The translations under genes were made by a program, and so were the position numbers. Shown in pieces: positions 24,278-32,468 of a stretch of 39,314 nucleotides of DNA. Every line of letters begins with the position of its first letter. Positions within the stretch are counted from its first letter, which is position 1. This DNA is from SIG469 sp964384255 (GTDB lineage Bacteria > Bacillota > Clostridia > Oscillospirales > Oscillospiraceae): the NCBI GenBank assembly GCA_964384255.1, contig CAYLKH010000014.1, positions 1 through 39,314 on the forward strand, in the 5' to 3' direction. The notes under the pieces were generated by a model that had not been told where the DNA came from, did not search any database, and saw only the letters and a program-made list of their open reading frames with translations.

Positions 24278-24859
24278 TCAGCATTCCTGGCTGTTATAGT
24301 TTTTCCATTTCATCTGGTCCCAGCATCCCGACTCCAGCATCCGTACATCTTTTGTCACATAAATCAGGGGACTTTCATCGGCAGAAAAAACTCGCCATAG
24401 CTTTCCGTTTTCACGCAGGAAAAACCATCGATAGAAGCGATTTTCATGGATAAAATCCGAGCTGTCGAAGCATGGGAAGCGTTCTCTGACGCAAAAAACC
24501 TCACGGCCGTAACAATCTTCGCACCAGATGCCGTATTCATCCCTTTTTGCCGTAAGCTGAGCCAGGCTCACATAAAATTTTCCTGCGACGGTAAAACCGC
24601 CTTTGAGATATTTTCTTGTGGATTCCTGAGGTGTGCGAACCGAAAGCGGTCGTCCGTCTTCGCCGGTTTTTTTACTGACCCATTGCACAACTACGGTAGG
24701 ATATACGCAACTGGAGTATTGGACATTTTTGCCGTTGTCAATTTTTTCCAGAATCATATCGCCATCCCATGGCGTTCGCTGGTAGACCGGCCGGGACGAT
24801 TCTATTTTCTGCTTGAGCTGGCTGTAGGCCGAGCTTTTTCCAAACAGCCTGTTAAACAT
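24278..24859 (-). CDS. Uncharacterised Cys- and aromatic-rich protein, last gene of the eight-gene cluster
   Basis: I do not recognise this 193-residue protein. It starts MFNRLFGKSSAY with a short basic helix and then looks mostly beta (PTVVVQWV, GGFTVAGKFYVSL, YGIWCEDCYG, NRFYRWFFLRENGKLWRVF). Two Cys in WCEDCYG, with others nearby, could bind metal, but no full ligand set is clear. No signal or membrane segment is seen. The ATG at 24859 has GGAGG 8 bases upstream; an in-frame TTG upstream is less likely. It follows the previous gene by 29 bp and is probably co-transcribed. Confidence 0.7.
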   Translation of the reverse strand: MFNRLFGKSSAYSQLKQKIESSRPVYQRTPWDGDMILEKIDNGKNVQYSSCVYPTVVVQWVSKKTGEDGRPLSVRTPQESTRKYLKGGFTVAGKFYVSLAQLTAKRDEYGIWCEDCYGREVFCVRERFPCFDSSDFIHENRFYRWFFLRENGKLWRVFSADESPLIYVTKDVRMLESGCWDQMKWKNYNSQEC

Positions 24860-24888
24860 GATGCATACCTCCAATCGATCGCCGTTCG

Positions 24889-25830
24889 CTATTGTTCATA
24901 TTCTTTCAAAATCTCTTCCATCAGAATAGTTGGCGTTTCCAGTCCATGGCATTTCTCTATATAATCGGGTTCTATGCAGTGGTCAACACCGTATTTTTCA
25001 TCATACGCAGCCAGTATCTCATCCGCCCTGCTGGATACCGGGATGCTGTTCTCCTCAATGGGGATATCCTCGTTTTCGATCATCTTCTGCATGGTGTCGT
25101 CCAGGGGACCCAGGCAGAGCGCTATGCCATAGATGGCCGTGACCCCTGAGACGATGGCCCCCATGATCTGCTTTTCCGCCAGAGAGACCCCCAGGGCGCC
25201 GCCGCCCAAAAGCGCAAAGCCCGCCACAAGGCCGAACTTCAGGATCTGCCACAGGGCCTTCCTCCGGGTGCGGTATTGCTCGATCTCGATATACCCTCTT
25301 TCAACGTCGTCCATCAGCTGGCCCATGGAATCCTCAACGCAGACTATACAGGTCACCTGCCGGATGCTGATGTCATTGGGAACATTATTCAGCTGGCCCC
25401 TGACTGCCATGGCATACAGCACCAGTGCGCTGAGACTGCGAAATGCATTATCCCCATAGGCGCTGCGGAGCTGGCTTGGATAGCTCCCGGCCTCTTCGAT
25501 GGTCTTTTCCAGCCCTTTCCCACCATCATCTGCCATACCTGCCTTGGCAACAAGTTCTTCTGCCCTGGCCCGGGCTTCGGCATCCAGATAGTATGTGGCG
25601 AAGTCCTCAGACTGGCTCTTGGACAGGTCATATGCGGTCTCAAACTCGCTCATGGTATCCAGTATGTGCTGCACCACCAGCCGGCCCTGGGCCTCATCGG
25701 CCCCCGGCATGAACTCGCACCAGGCCCCCACAAGGACATCCTCCCAGCTTCGGTCTTCATCACAACGGCTCAGGATATACGCCGTCCACTGCGTAAATAC
25801 TATGCGTTCCTCCTGGGTAAGCTGTATCAT
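24889..25830 (-). CDS. Uncharacterised protein with two membrane segments (cluster gene 7)
   Basis: The 313-residue product is not recognised. Residues 1 to about 190 are soluble, mostly helical and acidic. Two hydrophobic segments follow (near LKFGLVAGFALLGGGALGVSLA and IMGAIVSGVTAIYGIALCLG), forming a hairpin with both ends probably cytoplasmic. A ~75-residue acidic tail ends the protein. AAGGAGG lies 8 bases before the ATG. It sits 34 bp after the AAA+ ATPase gene. A second two-segment protein is encoded at 32469-33512, so the cluster may make a membrane-attached complex. Function is unknown. Confidence 0.75.
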   Translation of the reverse strand: MIQLTQEERIVFTQWTAYILSRCDEDRSWEDVLVGAWCEFMPGADEAQGRLVVQHILDTMSEFETAYDLSKSQSEDFATYYLDAEARARAEELVAKAGMADDGGKGLEKTIEEAGSYPSQLRSAYGDNAFRSLSALVLYAMAVRGQLNNVPNDISIRQVTCIVCVEDSMGQLMDDVERGYIEIEQYRTRRKALWQILKFGLVAGFALLGGGALGVSLAEKQIMGAIVSGVTAIYGIALCLGPLDDTMQKMIENEDIPIEENSIPVSSRADEILAAYDEKYGVDHCIEPDYIEKCHGLETPTILMEEILKEYEQ

Positions 25831-25864
25831 TATACCCGCCTCCTTAACTGCTGCTGATGACCCA

Positions 25865-27859
25865 TCAGCTTAACAGCTTCGCTCTTGCGTTGTTTTCCAC
25901 ATCCGTTGCAAAACGGTTCATGCGTTCCTTGATCTCATCATGAAGGGCTCTGTCGTAATCGTTGCCATCCACCTCAGGGTACGAGCCCCAGTAGCAGGCT
26001 TTATCCATTTTTTTCTCGTCATCCCATTCCACCACATAACTCACATCACGGAACAAGACCTGATCCTTGGCGCTGGCAGGGACAAAATTGCCCCGCAGCA
26101 GCCGGATATAGCAGGCGGCGATGCTGTCAAGGCTGGCATGACCGCTTCCCGTGGTTCGGATGTCGGAATCTATCACATCGGTAACAGCTTGCCACCAGTC
26201 GCCGGCTGTGATGGACCTGCCCGCAGGAGCCCTCCACAGGGCCTGCTTGACCACATCGGCAATATCGGCACCGGAAATATACAGGCCGTATTCAGTAAAC
26301 TGCTTCATGATGGCGTTCAGCTCATCATCGCTGTAGCAGTCCTTTTCAAACAGCGGATATTCAATAGTAACGCCCATGTCCTCGGCCTGCTTCTCCCGGG
26401 CTCTTTCTGCCGCCGCCATCTGCGCTCTGAAAATATCCTTACACTCATGGTGGGTGGGCATATAGACGGCGAACAGCTCGTCAAAGCGCCCCTTCCGGAA
26501 GAATTCATCCGGCAGCTGAGAGATATCGTTGGCCGTGGCAAAGATGAAGCAGGGACGCTTGTTGTCCTGCATCCAGTTCAGCAGCCGCCCAAACATACGC
26601 TTGAAGGTGCCGCTGTCGTTGCTCTGCTTGCTGGCGGCGCCGCTGAAGCCCTTTTCCAGCTCCTCTATCCACACAATACAGGGGGCCATGGCCTCTGCCT
26701 GTTGCAGGGCAGTCCGGAGATTTTTTTCAGACTCGCCTACGATGCCGCCCATAAGGGCATCGATGTTCATTTTAATAAGAGGGATGTCCTTCCATACCCT
26801 GGGAAGCATTTTCGCAGCCTGAGACTTTCCGCATCCGGGAACGCCGCACATCAATACCCCCTTGAGAGGCAGGGTACCCCGCTCCAGAAGATACCGGTCA
26901 GAGTCTGCCATCTGCTCCCTTCTGTCTTCCACCCACTTCTGATAGGCGCCCATACCGGACAGGTCAGGCTCCGTTTCGTCACCCTCTATCAGCTCCAGAA
27001 TGCCACCGTTTTTCAGCAGCACCTGCTCCTTTGCTGAGAGGATGCTCTTTTTTCGGAAGTCCGGGTCAAGAATGGCAGGCTGACCGTTGATGTCATCTGC
27101 CCGGAGAAGGGCATTGATACGGCGAATAACATCCCCCCGCCGGAATCCGGCAAGGGATTTCATCAGCTCCTGCACCACCTCTTCATCCAGAGGGACCTGC
27201 TTATCACCGGTCATCTGAGTCAGGATATCCCGTATTTCCTTCTTTTTCGGGTATTCCTCTTCATCCAGAGGGACCTGCTTATCACCGGTCATCTGAGTCA
27301 GGATATCCCGTATTTCCTTCTTTTTCGGGTATTCCTCTTCCACGATGGCGGTATAGGGCATCAGATCGTCCGGCAGAAACGCCGTGTTCCCATAAAGGAT
27401 TATGCAGGATGCCTTCACCGGGGAGCTGGGGTCGATGCTGAACAGATATTCCCTGACATATTCCCTGAGTCGGGCTATCCTGTGATCGTTCTCCCCATCC
27501 CGCTGCTTCCAGACATCGGCGGCAAGGGGCAATATGTACATTCCGGGAACCATCTGGCGAATGTCAAAGGCTTTGTTGTCCTTCCGCATCAGGGAAGGCC
27601 ATTTGTCATGGAAATTATTATAGTCCCGGATATTTTCGCTGTCCCGGGACAGGAAGTCAAAATAGTGCCGGTCCCGGGGGTCGCCGGTATATTGCCGGTC
27701 CTTAATGGGCGTTACGATGCCGCTTTCCAGGGCGATATCCCCCACCAGCTCTATATCAAATGTATCTATCATGATGAGAGGAAGGCCGGCCAGTCTTGCA
27801 TCCACGCATTTTTTGGCCATTTTCTCCACAACAGTTTCAATATTCTCGTTTTTCATCAT
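25865..27859 (-). CDS. Ycf46-like AAA+ ATPase with internal 26-residue duplication
   Basis: The 664-residue protein follows the Ycf46 plan: a degenerate N-terminal ATPase-like region with a polar strand ASCIILYGNTAFLPDDL, a helical linker, then one AAA+ module. Walker A is GVPGCGKS (339-346), then GGIVGESEKNLR, Walker B CIVWIEE (394-400) with Glu in place of the usual Asp, sensor 1 ATAND (441-445), and RKGRFDELF (455-463) with the Arg finger. Residues 175-200 and 201-226 are identical, the result of a 78-bp tandem repeat. The start overlaps the previous stop (ATGATG after GGAGG; the second ATG is better spaced). It probably remodels a partner protein in the cluster; the target is unknown. Confidence 0.85.
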   Translation of the reverse strand: MMKNENIETVVEKMAKKCVDARLAGLPLIMIDTFDIELVGDIALESGIVTPIKDRQYTGDPRDRHYFDFLSRDSENIRDYNNFHDKWPSLMRKDNKAFDIRQMVPGMYILPLAADVWKQRDGENDHRIARLREYVREYLFSIDPSSPVKASCIILYGNTAFLPDDLMPYTAIVEEEYPKKKEIRDILTQMTGDKQVPLDEEEYPKKKEIRDILTQMTGDKQVPLDEEVVQELMKSLAGFRRGDVIRRINALLRADDINGQPAILDPDFRKKSILSAKEQVLLKNGGILELIEGDETEPDLSGMGAYQKWVEDRREQMADSDRYLLERGTLPLKGVLMCGVPGCGKSQAAKMLPRVWKDIPLIKMNIDALMGGIVGESEKNLRTALQQAEAMAPCIVWIEELEKGFSGAASKQSNDSGTFKRMFGRLLNWMQDNKRPCFIFATANDISQLPDEFFRKGRFDELFAVYMPTHHECKDIFRAQMAAAERAREKQAEDMGVTIEYPLFEKDCYSDDELNAIMKQFTEYGLYISGADIADVVKQALWRAPAGRSITAGDWWQAVTDVIDSDIRTTGSGHASLDSIAACYIRLLRGNFVPASAKDQVLFRDVSYVVEWDDEKKMDKACYWGSYPEVDGNDYDRALHDEIKERMNRFATDVENNARAKLLS
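27181..27336. repeat. Perfect 78-bp tandem duplication inside the AAA+ gene
   Basis: 27181-27258 and 27259-27336 are identical over all 78 bases, and a few flanking bases also match. The unit is in frame and adds exactly 26 residues. Complete identity, including third codon positions, points to a very recent slippage or unequal recombination event, or an assembly artefact. Confidence 0.95.
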
Positions 27860-29076
27860 ATGACCTCCAGATATTCAAGTGAAGTTGGGAAATTTGATGC
27901 AATCATCTGGCCATTTTTTGTGACCCGTCCCCATGAGTTCAGGGTATAAACGTCGTTTCCCCGGATCTCCACCTGGATAATGTCTTTGGTGGGCAGCGAC
28001 GGTACGGCCGCCCTGGGGAAATGGCTGTAATCCACCCTCCCCGGTTCCAGAAGGATATAGTTTCCGGCCTGATCCGCGGCAAAGTCCAGTATATCCCGGC
28101 CGGTGCAGTCTATGGTTTTTACCGTTCCGTTTATGGTCAGCCTGATGCTGTTGCCCCGGCGCTCCATGACCACAGGGCCGTTTTCCTTCACAGCGGGGAA
28201 AACGCGGATAGTCTGGTCCTGGATATAGCTGGCGTAGCGATAATCCCCGGGCATGATCTCTGTGACCTCGCTGCCAAGGCGGAGCTTGGCCGGTATGCTC
28301 CGGGCTCCCTGAGCAGACTGGACCGCCGAAAGCTTTTTCACCGTTATTCTGGAAATGGCGTTGGTGGTCGTCATGCTGCTCTGCTCCATAGCATACTCTT
28401 CATCAGAGGCGGCAAATACAAGACCGTCCTGTGTCACTATGGGAGCGTGGACTTTCTTTATCTCTTCGCGAAGGAAGGCGCTCTGGGCCACGTCCGCTGT
28501 AATGGGGTGGCTCATATCCATATCCCCTGCCAGGAAATACCCGGCAGCAAGGATAATGAACAGCCTTTCCTTCTGGCGCTCTTCCAGAGTCGTGTTCCGG
28601 CTGATATCCCAGACCTTTTCAAGGAGCCGGGGGCAATCCTCATCCATGGCTTCTTTCAGACTTTTTACCTTTGTGCTTAACCACAGGGACCGGACATTGC
28701 GCCATATCCCCGGCACATCCATGTAAAACCGGGGGCCGCTCACCAGACTGGCTGATTCAAGCTCTGTCCCGGCCCCGGTCGCTGTATCAATTTTTATAAG
28801 CCTGCTGCAAAAAACGCTGGCATAGCTGCGTACTTCCCAGCCTTCTCCCTTTTCCCGAACGCCCCGGTCGTAAAAATCCTCCCAGCAGAAAACAGCCTTA
28901 AACAGCAGCTCGCTATGATAATTGTGCCAGGGAGAAGCAGGGGCCAGCTGCCGTCTGGCAAAGCCTGCGGCCATTTCGCTCTGGCGAAGCAGCTCTGCCG
29001 GAGAAAAATGGGTGCAGAAGTCTCTGGGGGTCAGTATCTCGTGACCGCCCATGCGAAAGCTTTTGGTTTGTGCCAT
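27856..29076 (-). CDS. Uncharacterised protein with beta-rich C-terminal half (cluster gene 5)
   Basis: From ATG 29076 (GGGGAGGAA upstream) the product is 406 residues; an in-frame start further upstream has no ribosome site. The N-terminal half is helical (SPAELLRQSEMAAGFARRQL, then a WEDFYDRGV stretch). The C-terminal ~200 residues alternate short strands and turns (IVTQDGLVFAASDEEY, DQTIRVFPAV, NGTVKTIDCTG, NDVYTLNSWGRV), which suggests a small propeller-like sensor or scaffold. No family is recognised with confidence. It ends inside the AAA+ start codon, so the two proteins are probably made in fixed ratio and may interact. Confidence 0.75.
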   Translation of the reverse strand: MAQTKSFRMGGHEILTPRDFCTHFSPAELLRQSEMAAGFARRQLAPASPWHNYHSELLFKAVFCWEDFYDRGVREKGEGWEVRSYASVFCSRLIKIDTATGAGTELESASLVSGPRFYMDVPGIWRNVRSLWLSTKVKSLKEAMDEDCPRLLEKVWDISRNTTLEERQKERLFIILAAGYFLAGDMDMSHPITADVAQSAFLREEIKKVHAPIVTQDGLVFAASDEEYAMEQSSMTTTNAISRITVKKLSAVQSAQGARSIPAKLRLGSEVTEIMPGDYRYASYIQDQTIRVFPAVKENGPVVMERRGNSIRLTINGTVKTIDCTGRDILDFAADQAGNYILLEPGRVDYSHFPRAAVPSLPTKDIIQVEIRGNDVYTLNSWGRVTKNGQMIASNFPTSLEYLEVI

Positions 29077-29113
29077 TAAACATTCCTCCCCAATGCCGGT
29101 TTGATCTTTATTT

Positions 29114-31378
29114 CTAATTCTCAAAAATCTGGAACAGAACTATGCCTACGGCGATCTCGAACTGCTCATCTATCAGTTTTAGGAAAGCATTTTTGAATTC
29201 CTGATTGTTTTTCAGGGAATCACTGAGCTCGTTGCCTATTTTTGCCTTATTATTATCCTTGGCACCGTCAGCACACATACCCAAAAACATTTGGTGACAT
29301 TCTGCGGCGGTCAGCTTTGTGTTAAAAGTGACTCTAATTTGGCCAGCTACCCTATTAATAAAACCAAGAATACCTCCAATTTTGCCGCTTAGATAGTTTA
29401 CGGCGATCCGCTGCACAGTAATTGCAATGCCACTTTTTTTGATGACGTCAGCTAATACATTTCTATCAAATCCCTTTGCGGCGGTAGAAATCAGGTTTTT
29501 GGGTACCTTCGGCAGTGTGCTGACCTCTGCATTGTATACTTTTTCTGCCAGCTTATTAGCCTTTTCCCTAACGATTTCACTGCAATGGGGCGTAGCTTGA
29601 TTCCATTTTGTGGGGTCCATGAGATCTGAGATACACTCTTTCAGCGCATCCGTCATCACATTTATAAAGGTCAGATCGTTTACGGTGTTATCCTCGATTT
29701 TCTGGCAGAACTCCTGATATGTATGATCGTTCCCATCGTAAAGCGCAGCAGTTGCAATACAAAGTCTGCTCCATAGCAGGTCATACAGTCCACCCCGGCC
29801 AAAATCCTGGCAGAGCTGTTCAAAACAGGGCTGCATCTCGCCGTGAAGCTCATTTTTCAGGGTTTCCACCTGCTCCCTGGCCCCCCGCTCATACCCCTTG
29901 GCAAGGCACAGGCCCCTGGCAACAGAGGCTGAGGGGTCAGGTTCCATGATAACGCCACAGGGGGCGGGATAGTACTCCTCAGCAATTTCTTTCACGTCAG
30001 CCACCTTGCAGGTGCCGCCCGTAAGGATCACCGTATCGCAGGGGTATCCGTCACGCTCTATGCTGTTTTTAGTGTCCTCGAAGAACTTTTTCACACAGCC
30101 TGCCCAGGACAGCCCGGCATAGGGTGCATCCAGCTTGTTATCGGTAACCTCGGTGTCTTCCCGGATAATGACGTCCATCATGTCTTTTTTCAAAGCGCAA
30201 TACATGGTTTGGGATATGGAGATGGTTACATAGACCGGTGTTGAGCTTTCCTGAGCGAAAAACTCTGTTCTGGCCCGAGTCAGCTGTTTAAAAATTTCTT
30301 CCTCATCGTCCGGGTCGATGTTCACACCTGTCATATTATTGGTTTCAAGGAACAGGTCAAGCATCGCCTTGTTGACATCTTCCTCCTTCAACCCGGACAG
30401 CTGTACTTCAAAGGGACAATGTGTATTATCCCGCTGGATCCTCATTCTCTTAAGCACTTCCTGCAAAACGACTTCATTCACACAATTATTCAGTTTTCTG
30501 CTTATATAGATGGATTCTTTGCTCTGATTTTCCTGGTTCGTGTCATAGAAATTTTCTTTGATAAGCCGCAGCTTTGTATATGCAGGTGCAAGATCCCGGC
30601 TGTTCAGGTCACCCGGGTCGAGCTTATACTTCTTCGCAATATATCGAAGCATGGCTTTGTCAATATCCGAACCGCCCAGAGGGATGCTGGCAGTGATAAG
30701 TGCCTTGCCCATGAGAATATAGGTAAAATCCAGGGTGGATGAGCCAAGATCGTAAATGGCTACGCCCCGGGAAAGGTCAAAGGTCCCGGCATTAATGGCG
30801 GCCATGATAGCCCCATTGGACTCCGGCAGGATGGTGGCATTCTTATATCCCGTGGCTTTGGTGACCAGGGCTTTGTATTTCTCCATTTTCTCCTGCTCAG
30901 TCCAGCTTCCGGAGGCCGGGCAGCCAACGGTTATCAAAACCTTGTCCTGTAAGCCGTTTTTTTCTATATTCTCAAAAATATCATTTTTTGTGACGATGGT
31001 TTTCCACAGGGTGGAGATAAAATCTTTCATCAACTGGCCATAGGTGTGGACTCCATCATCAGAGTAGGTTTCCCACCAGCCCGGATCTCTTTTAAAATAC
31101 ACCTGCAATCCGCCGCCGTCGATGGCTGCGGCTTTTTTGCCGATAATGGGCTTATCATCCTTATAGGCTATATAGCTGGGTATATGCGTCTCTCCTCCAT
31201 CAGCGACCACCAGGGGATCAGCGACCCAATCACCCAGGCTGTTCAGGTGATAGACATAGGCCATGCACTCGCCATGACCGATATCAAGGCCCACAACCAT
31301 ATCATATCCAATTCCGCTCAGGTTATCAAACACCGCTCCGGGTTTATATTTCTGGTTCAGGTAATGCAGCTCACTCAT
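29114..31378 (-). CDS. Hsp70-like actin-fold ATPase without a canonical substrate domain
   Basis: The 754-residue protein has the Hsp70/actin nucleotide pocket: phosphate-1 VVGLDIGHGE (28-37), then IPSYIAY and IIGKKA as in DnaK (67-84), a VGCPASGSW strand (151-159), connect-1 LPESNGAIMAA (184-194), phosphate-2 AIYDLGSSTLDF (207-218), and adenosine motif TVILTGGTCKV (449-459). After about 480 the chain is helical and charged instead of the DnaK beta-sandwich and lid, so it is not a house-keeping chaperone. No DnaJ or GrpE partner is encoded nearby. AGGAGG precedes the ATG. It is 18 bp from the upstream gene and 37 bp from the next start, firmly within the cluster. Confidence 0.85.
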   Translation of the reverse strand: MSELHYLNQKYKPGAVFDNLSGIGYDMVVGLDIGHGECMAYVYHLNSLGDWVADPLVVADGGETHIPSYIAYKDDKPIIGKKAAAIDGGGLQVYFKRDPGWWETYSDDGVHTYGQLMKDFISTLWKTIVTKNDIFENIEKNGLQDKVLITVGCPASGSWTEQEKMEKYKALVTKATGYKNATILPESNGAIMAAINAGTFDLSRGVAIYDLGSSTLDFTYILMGKALITASIPLGGSDIDKAMLRYIAKKYKLDPGDLNSRDLAPAYTKLRLIKENFYDTNQENQSKESIYISRKLNNCVNEVVLQEVLKRMRIQRDNTHCPFEVQLSGLKEEDVNKAMLDLFLETNNMTGVNIDPDDEEEIFKQLTRARTEFFAQESSTPVYVTISISQTMYCALKKDMMDVIIREDTEVTDNKLDAPYAGLSWAGCVKKFFEDTKNSIERDGYPCDTVILTGGTCKVADVKEIAEEYYPAPCGVIMEPDPSASVARGLCLAKGYERGAREQVETLKNELHGEMQPCFEQLCQDFGRGGLYDLLWSRLCIATAALYDGNDHTYQEFCQKIEDNTVNDLTFINVMTDALKECISDLMDPTKWNQATPHCSEIVREKANKLAEKVYNAEVSTLPKVPKNLISTAAKGFDRNVLADVIKKSGIAITVQRIAVNYLSGKIGGILGFINRVAGQIRVTFNTKLTAAECHQMFLGMCADGAKDNNKAKIGNELSDSLKNNQEFKNAFLKLIDEQFEIAVGIVLFQIFEN

Positions 31379-31396
31379 GGCAAAAGCCTCCTGTCT

Positions 31397-32275
31397 CTAA
31401 TCTTCCGATACCTTATACTTTTCTAAAAGTTCTGTCTTCAACTCATTTCCAAACCGGGTCACGGCGGCATAATAGCTCTCCGGGTCCCAGCCCTCGGCAA
31501 CTGCGAATTCGGCCGTGTTCTCCTGGCTGAGTGAGCTGCTTAAGGCCGAAAACAGCCCATAATTATTCCACGGCCGGTAGCTCAGCCCTTCTTTACAGCG
31601 CTGGATATAGCCTGTCAGGGCTTTGTCGTTGGACCCTACGGCGGCCCGGAGCTTTGGCAGCTCCATGGCCAATTCATCCTTGGCGGCATTTTTCAAGGCT
31701 TTGATCTGCTCTTCGCAATCTGTATAACCCAGAGCCTTTTGAAGGACGGCATCATCCCGGAGCTTCTCTTTCACAATGCTCAGTTCGTGGGAACACTCCC
31801 CGCAGTCCACCACCAGTTTGTTGACATCCTGCTGCATCCATGAAATGGCTGAATTGTAGCAGTGAATTATCATGGTGTCCACATCATCACGCTCCGGGTC
31901 CAGCAGCTTTATATGCTCCAGCAGAGTCTCAATGCGGAAACGGATACCTCCATCACCATAATAGGCCCTGTGGATATCCATATCCATTTTTGAGCGAAAC
32001 TCATTGGTTACCTCACAGACCTTGTATTCCATCAGCCGTTCCCGGTTCTTCTCGTATTTTTGGTCCAGCCCAGCCTGCCGGGCAGAGAGGCTCAGAAGCT
32101 CCATCTGCATTTTCCCGGGCAGTGAGCCTGATACCGGCGCAGCGCTCATTTTATCCGGCTTATTGGGAGCGCTTTTTACAGAGCGAACGCCTTCCCTGGC
32201 CAATTGCGTCACCCGGTCGGCAGCCTTCTGTGCCTTTTGTCTGCGTCCCTTCAATAAGCGCTCAAATTTGTCCAT
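31397..32275 (-). CDS. Uncharacterised helical protein (cluster gene 3)
   Basis: The 292-residue product is not recognised. It has a very basic N-terminus (KFERLLKGRRQKAQKAADRV), a Ser/Pro linker, and then long charged helices with coiled-coil character (about 60-240). Paired Cys in VDCGECSHEL are the only metal-like feature. No membrane segment or signal peptide is present. GGAGGAG lies close before the ATG. It is encoded 18 bp upstream of the Hsp70-like ATPase, so it may be its partner or substrate adaptor; this is inference from position only. Confidence 0.72.
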   Translation of the reverse strand: MDKFERLLKGRRQKAQKAADRVTQLAREGVRSVKSAPNKPDKMSAAPVSGSLPGKMQMELLSLSARQAGLDQKYEKNRERLMEYKVCEVTNEFRSKMDMDIHRAYYGDGGIRFRIETLLEHIKLLDPERDDVDTMIIHCYNSAISWMQQDVNKLVVDCGECSHELSIVKEKLRDDAVLQKALGYTDCEEQIKALKNAAKDELAMELPKLRAAVGSNDKALTGYIQRCKEGLSYRPWNNYGLFSALSSSLSQENTAEFAVAEGWDPESYYAAVTRFGNELKTELLEKYKVSED

Positions 32276-32374
32276 AAATGCTCCTCCAAAAAAGTAGGCA
32301 GTCCTGGCAGGGGGAGTGTGAGGGGGGCGGTCTTGGAACCCCCTTCACGTTCAATAACCCGCCGCAGCGATAGA

Positions 32375-32462
32375 AACGAACGCCAGTTCGTTCCCCTCAA
32401 CTTGTAGACAAAGGTCTGTAGGCCTTTGTCTACAAGTTGTAAGGGACGGTTGTCCGTCCCTT
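32375..32462. repeat. Three consecutive hairpins inside the cluster
   Basis: The 193-bp gap between cluster genes 2 and 3 holds three perfect stems. AACGAAC/GTTCGTT is at 32375-32392. A 16-bp stem, AACTTGTAGACAAAGG with its complement, is at 32399-32438. AAGGGACGG/CCGTCCCTT is at 32441-32462. The middle one is related to the hairpin at 24116. They may reduce read-through or set RNA stability between the two parts of the operon. No T-tract is present and no promoter was recognised here. Confidence 0.6.
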
Positions 32463-32468
32463 ATTTCG

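Noticed and set aside
24446..24964. 172-codon plus-strand frame
   Set aside because: Antisense to two cluster genes that have good ribosome sites.
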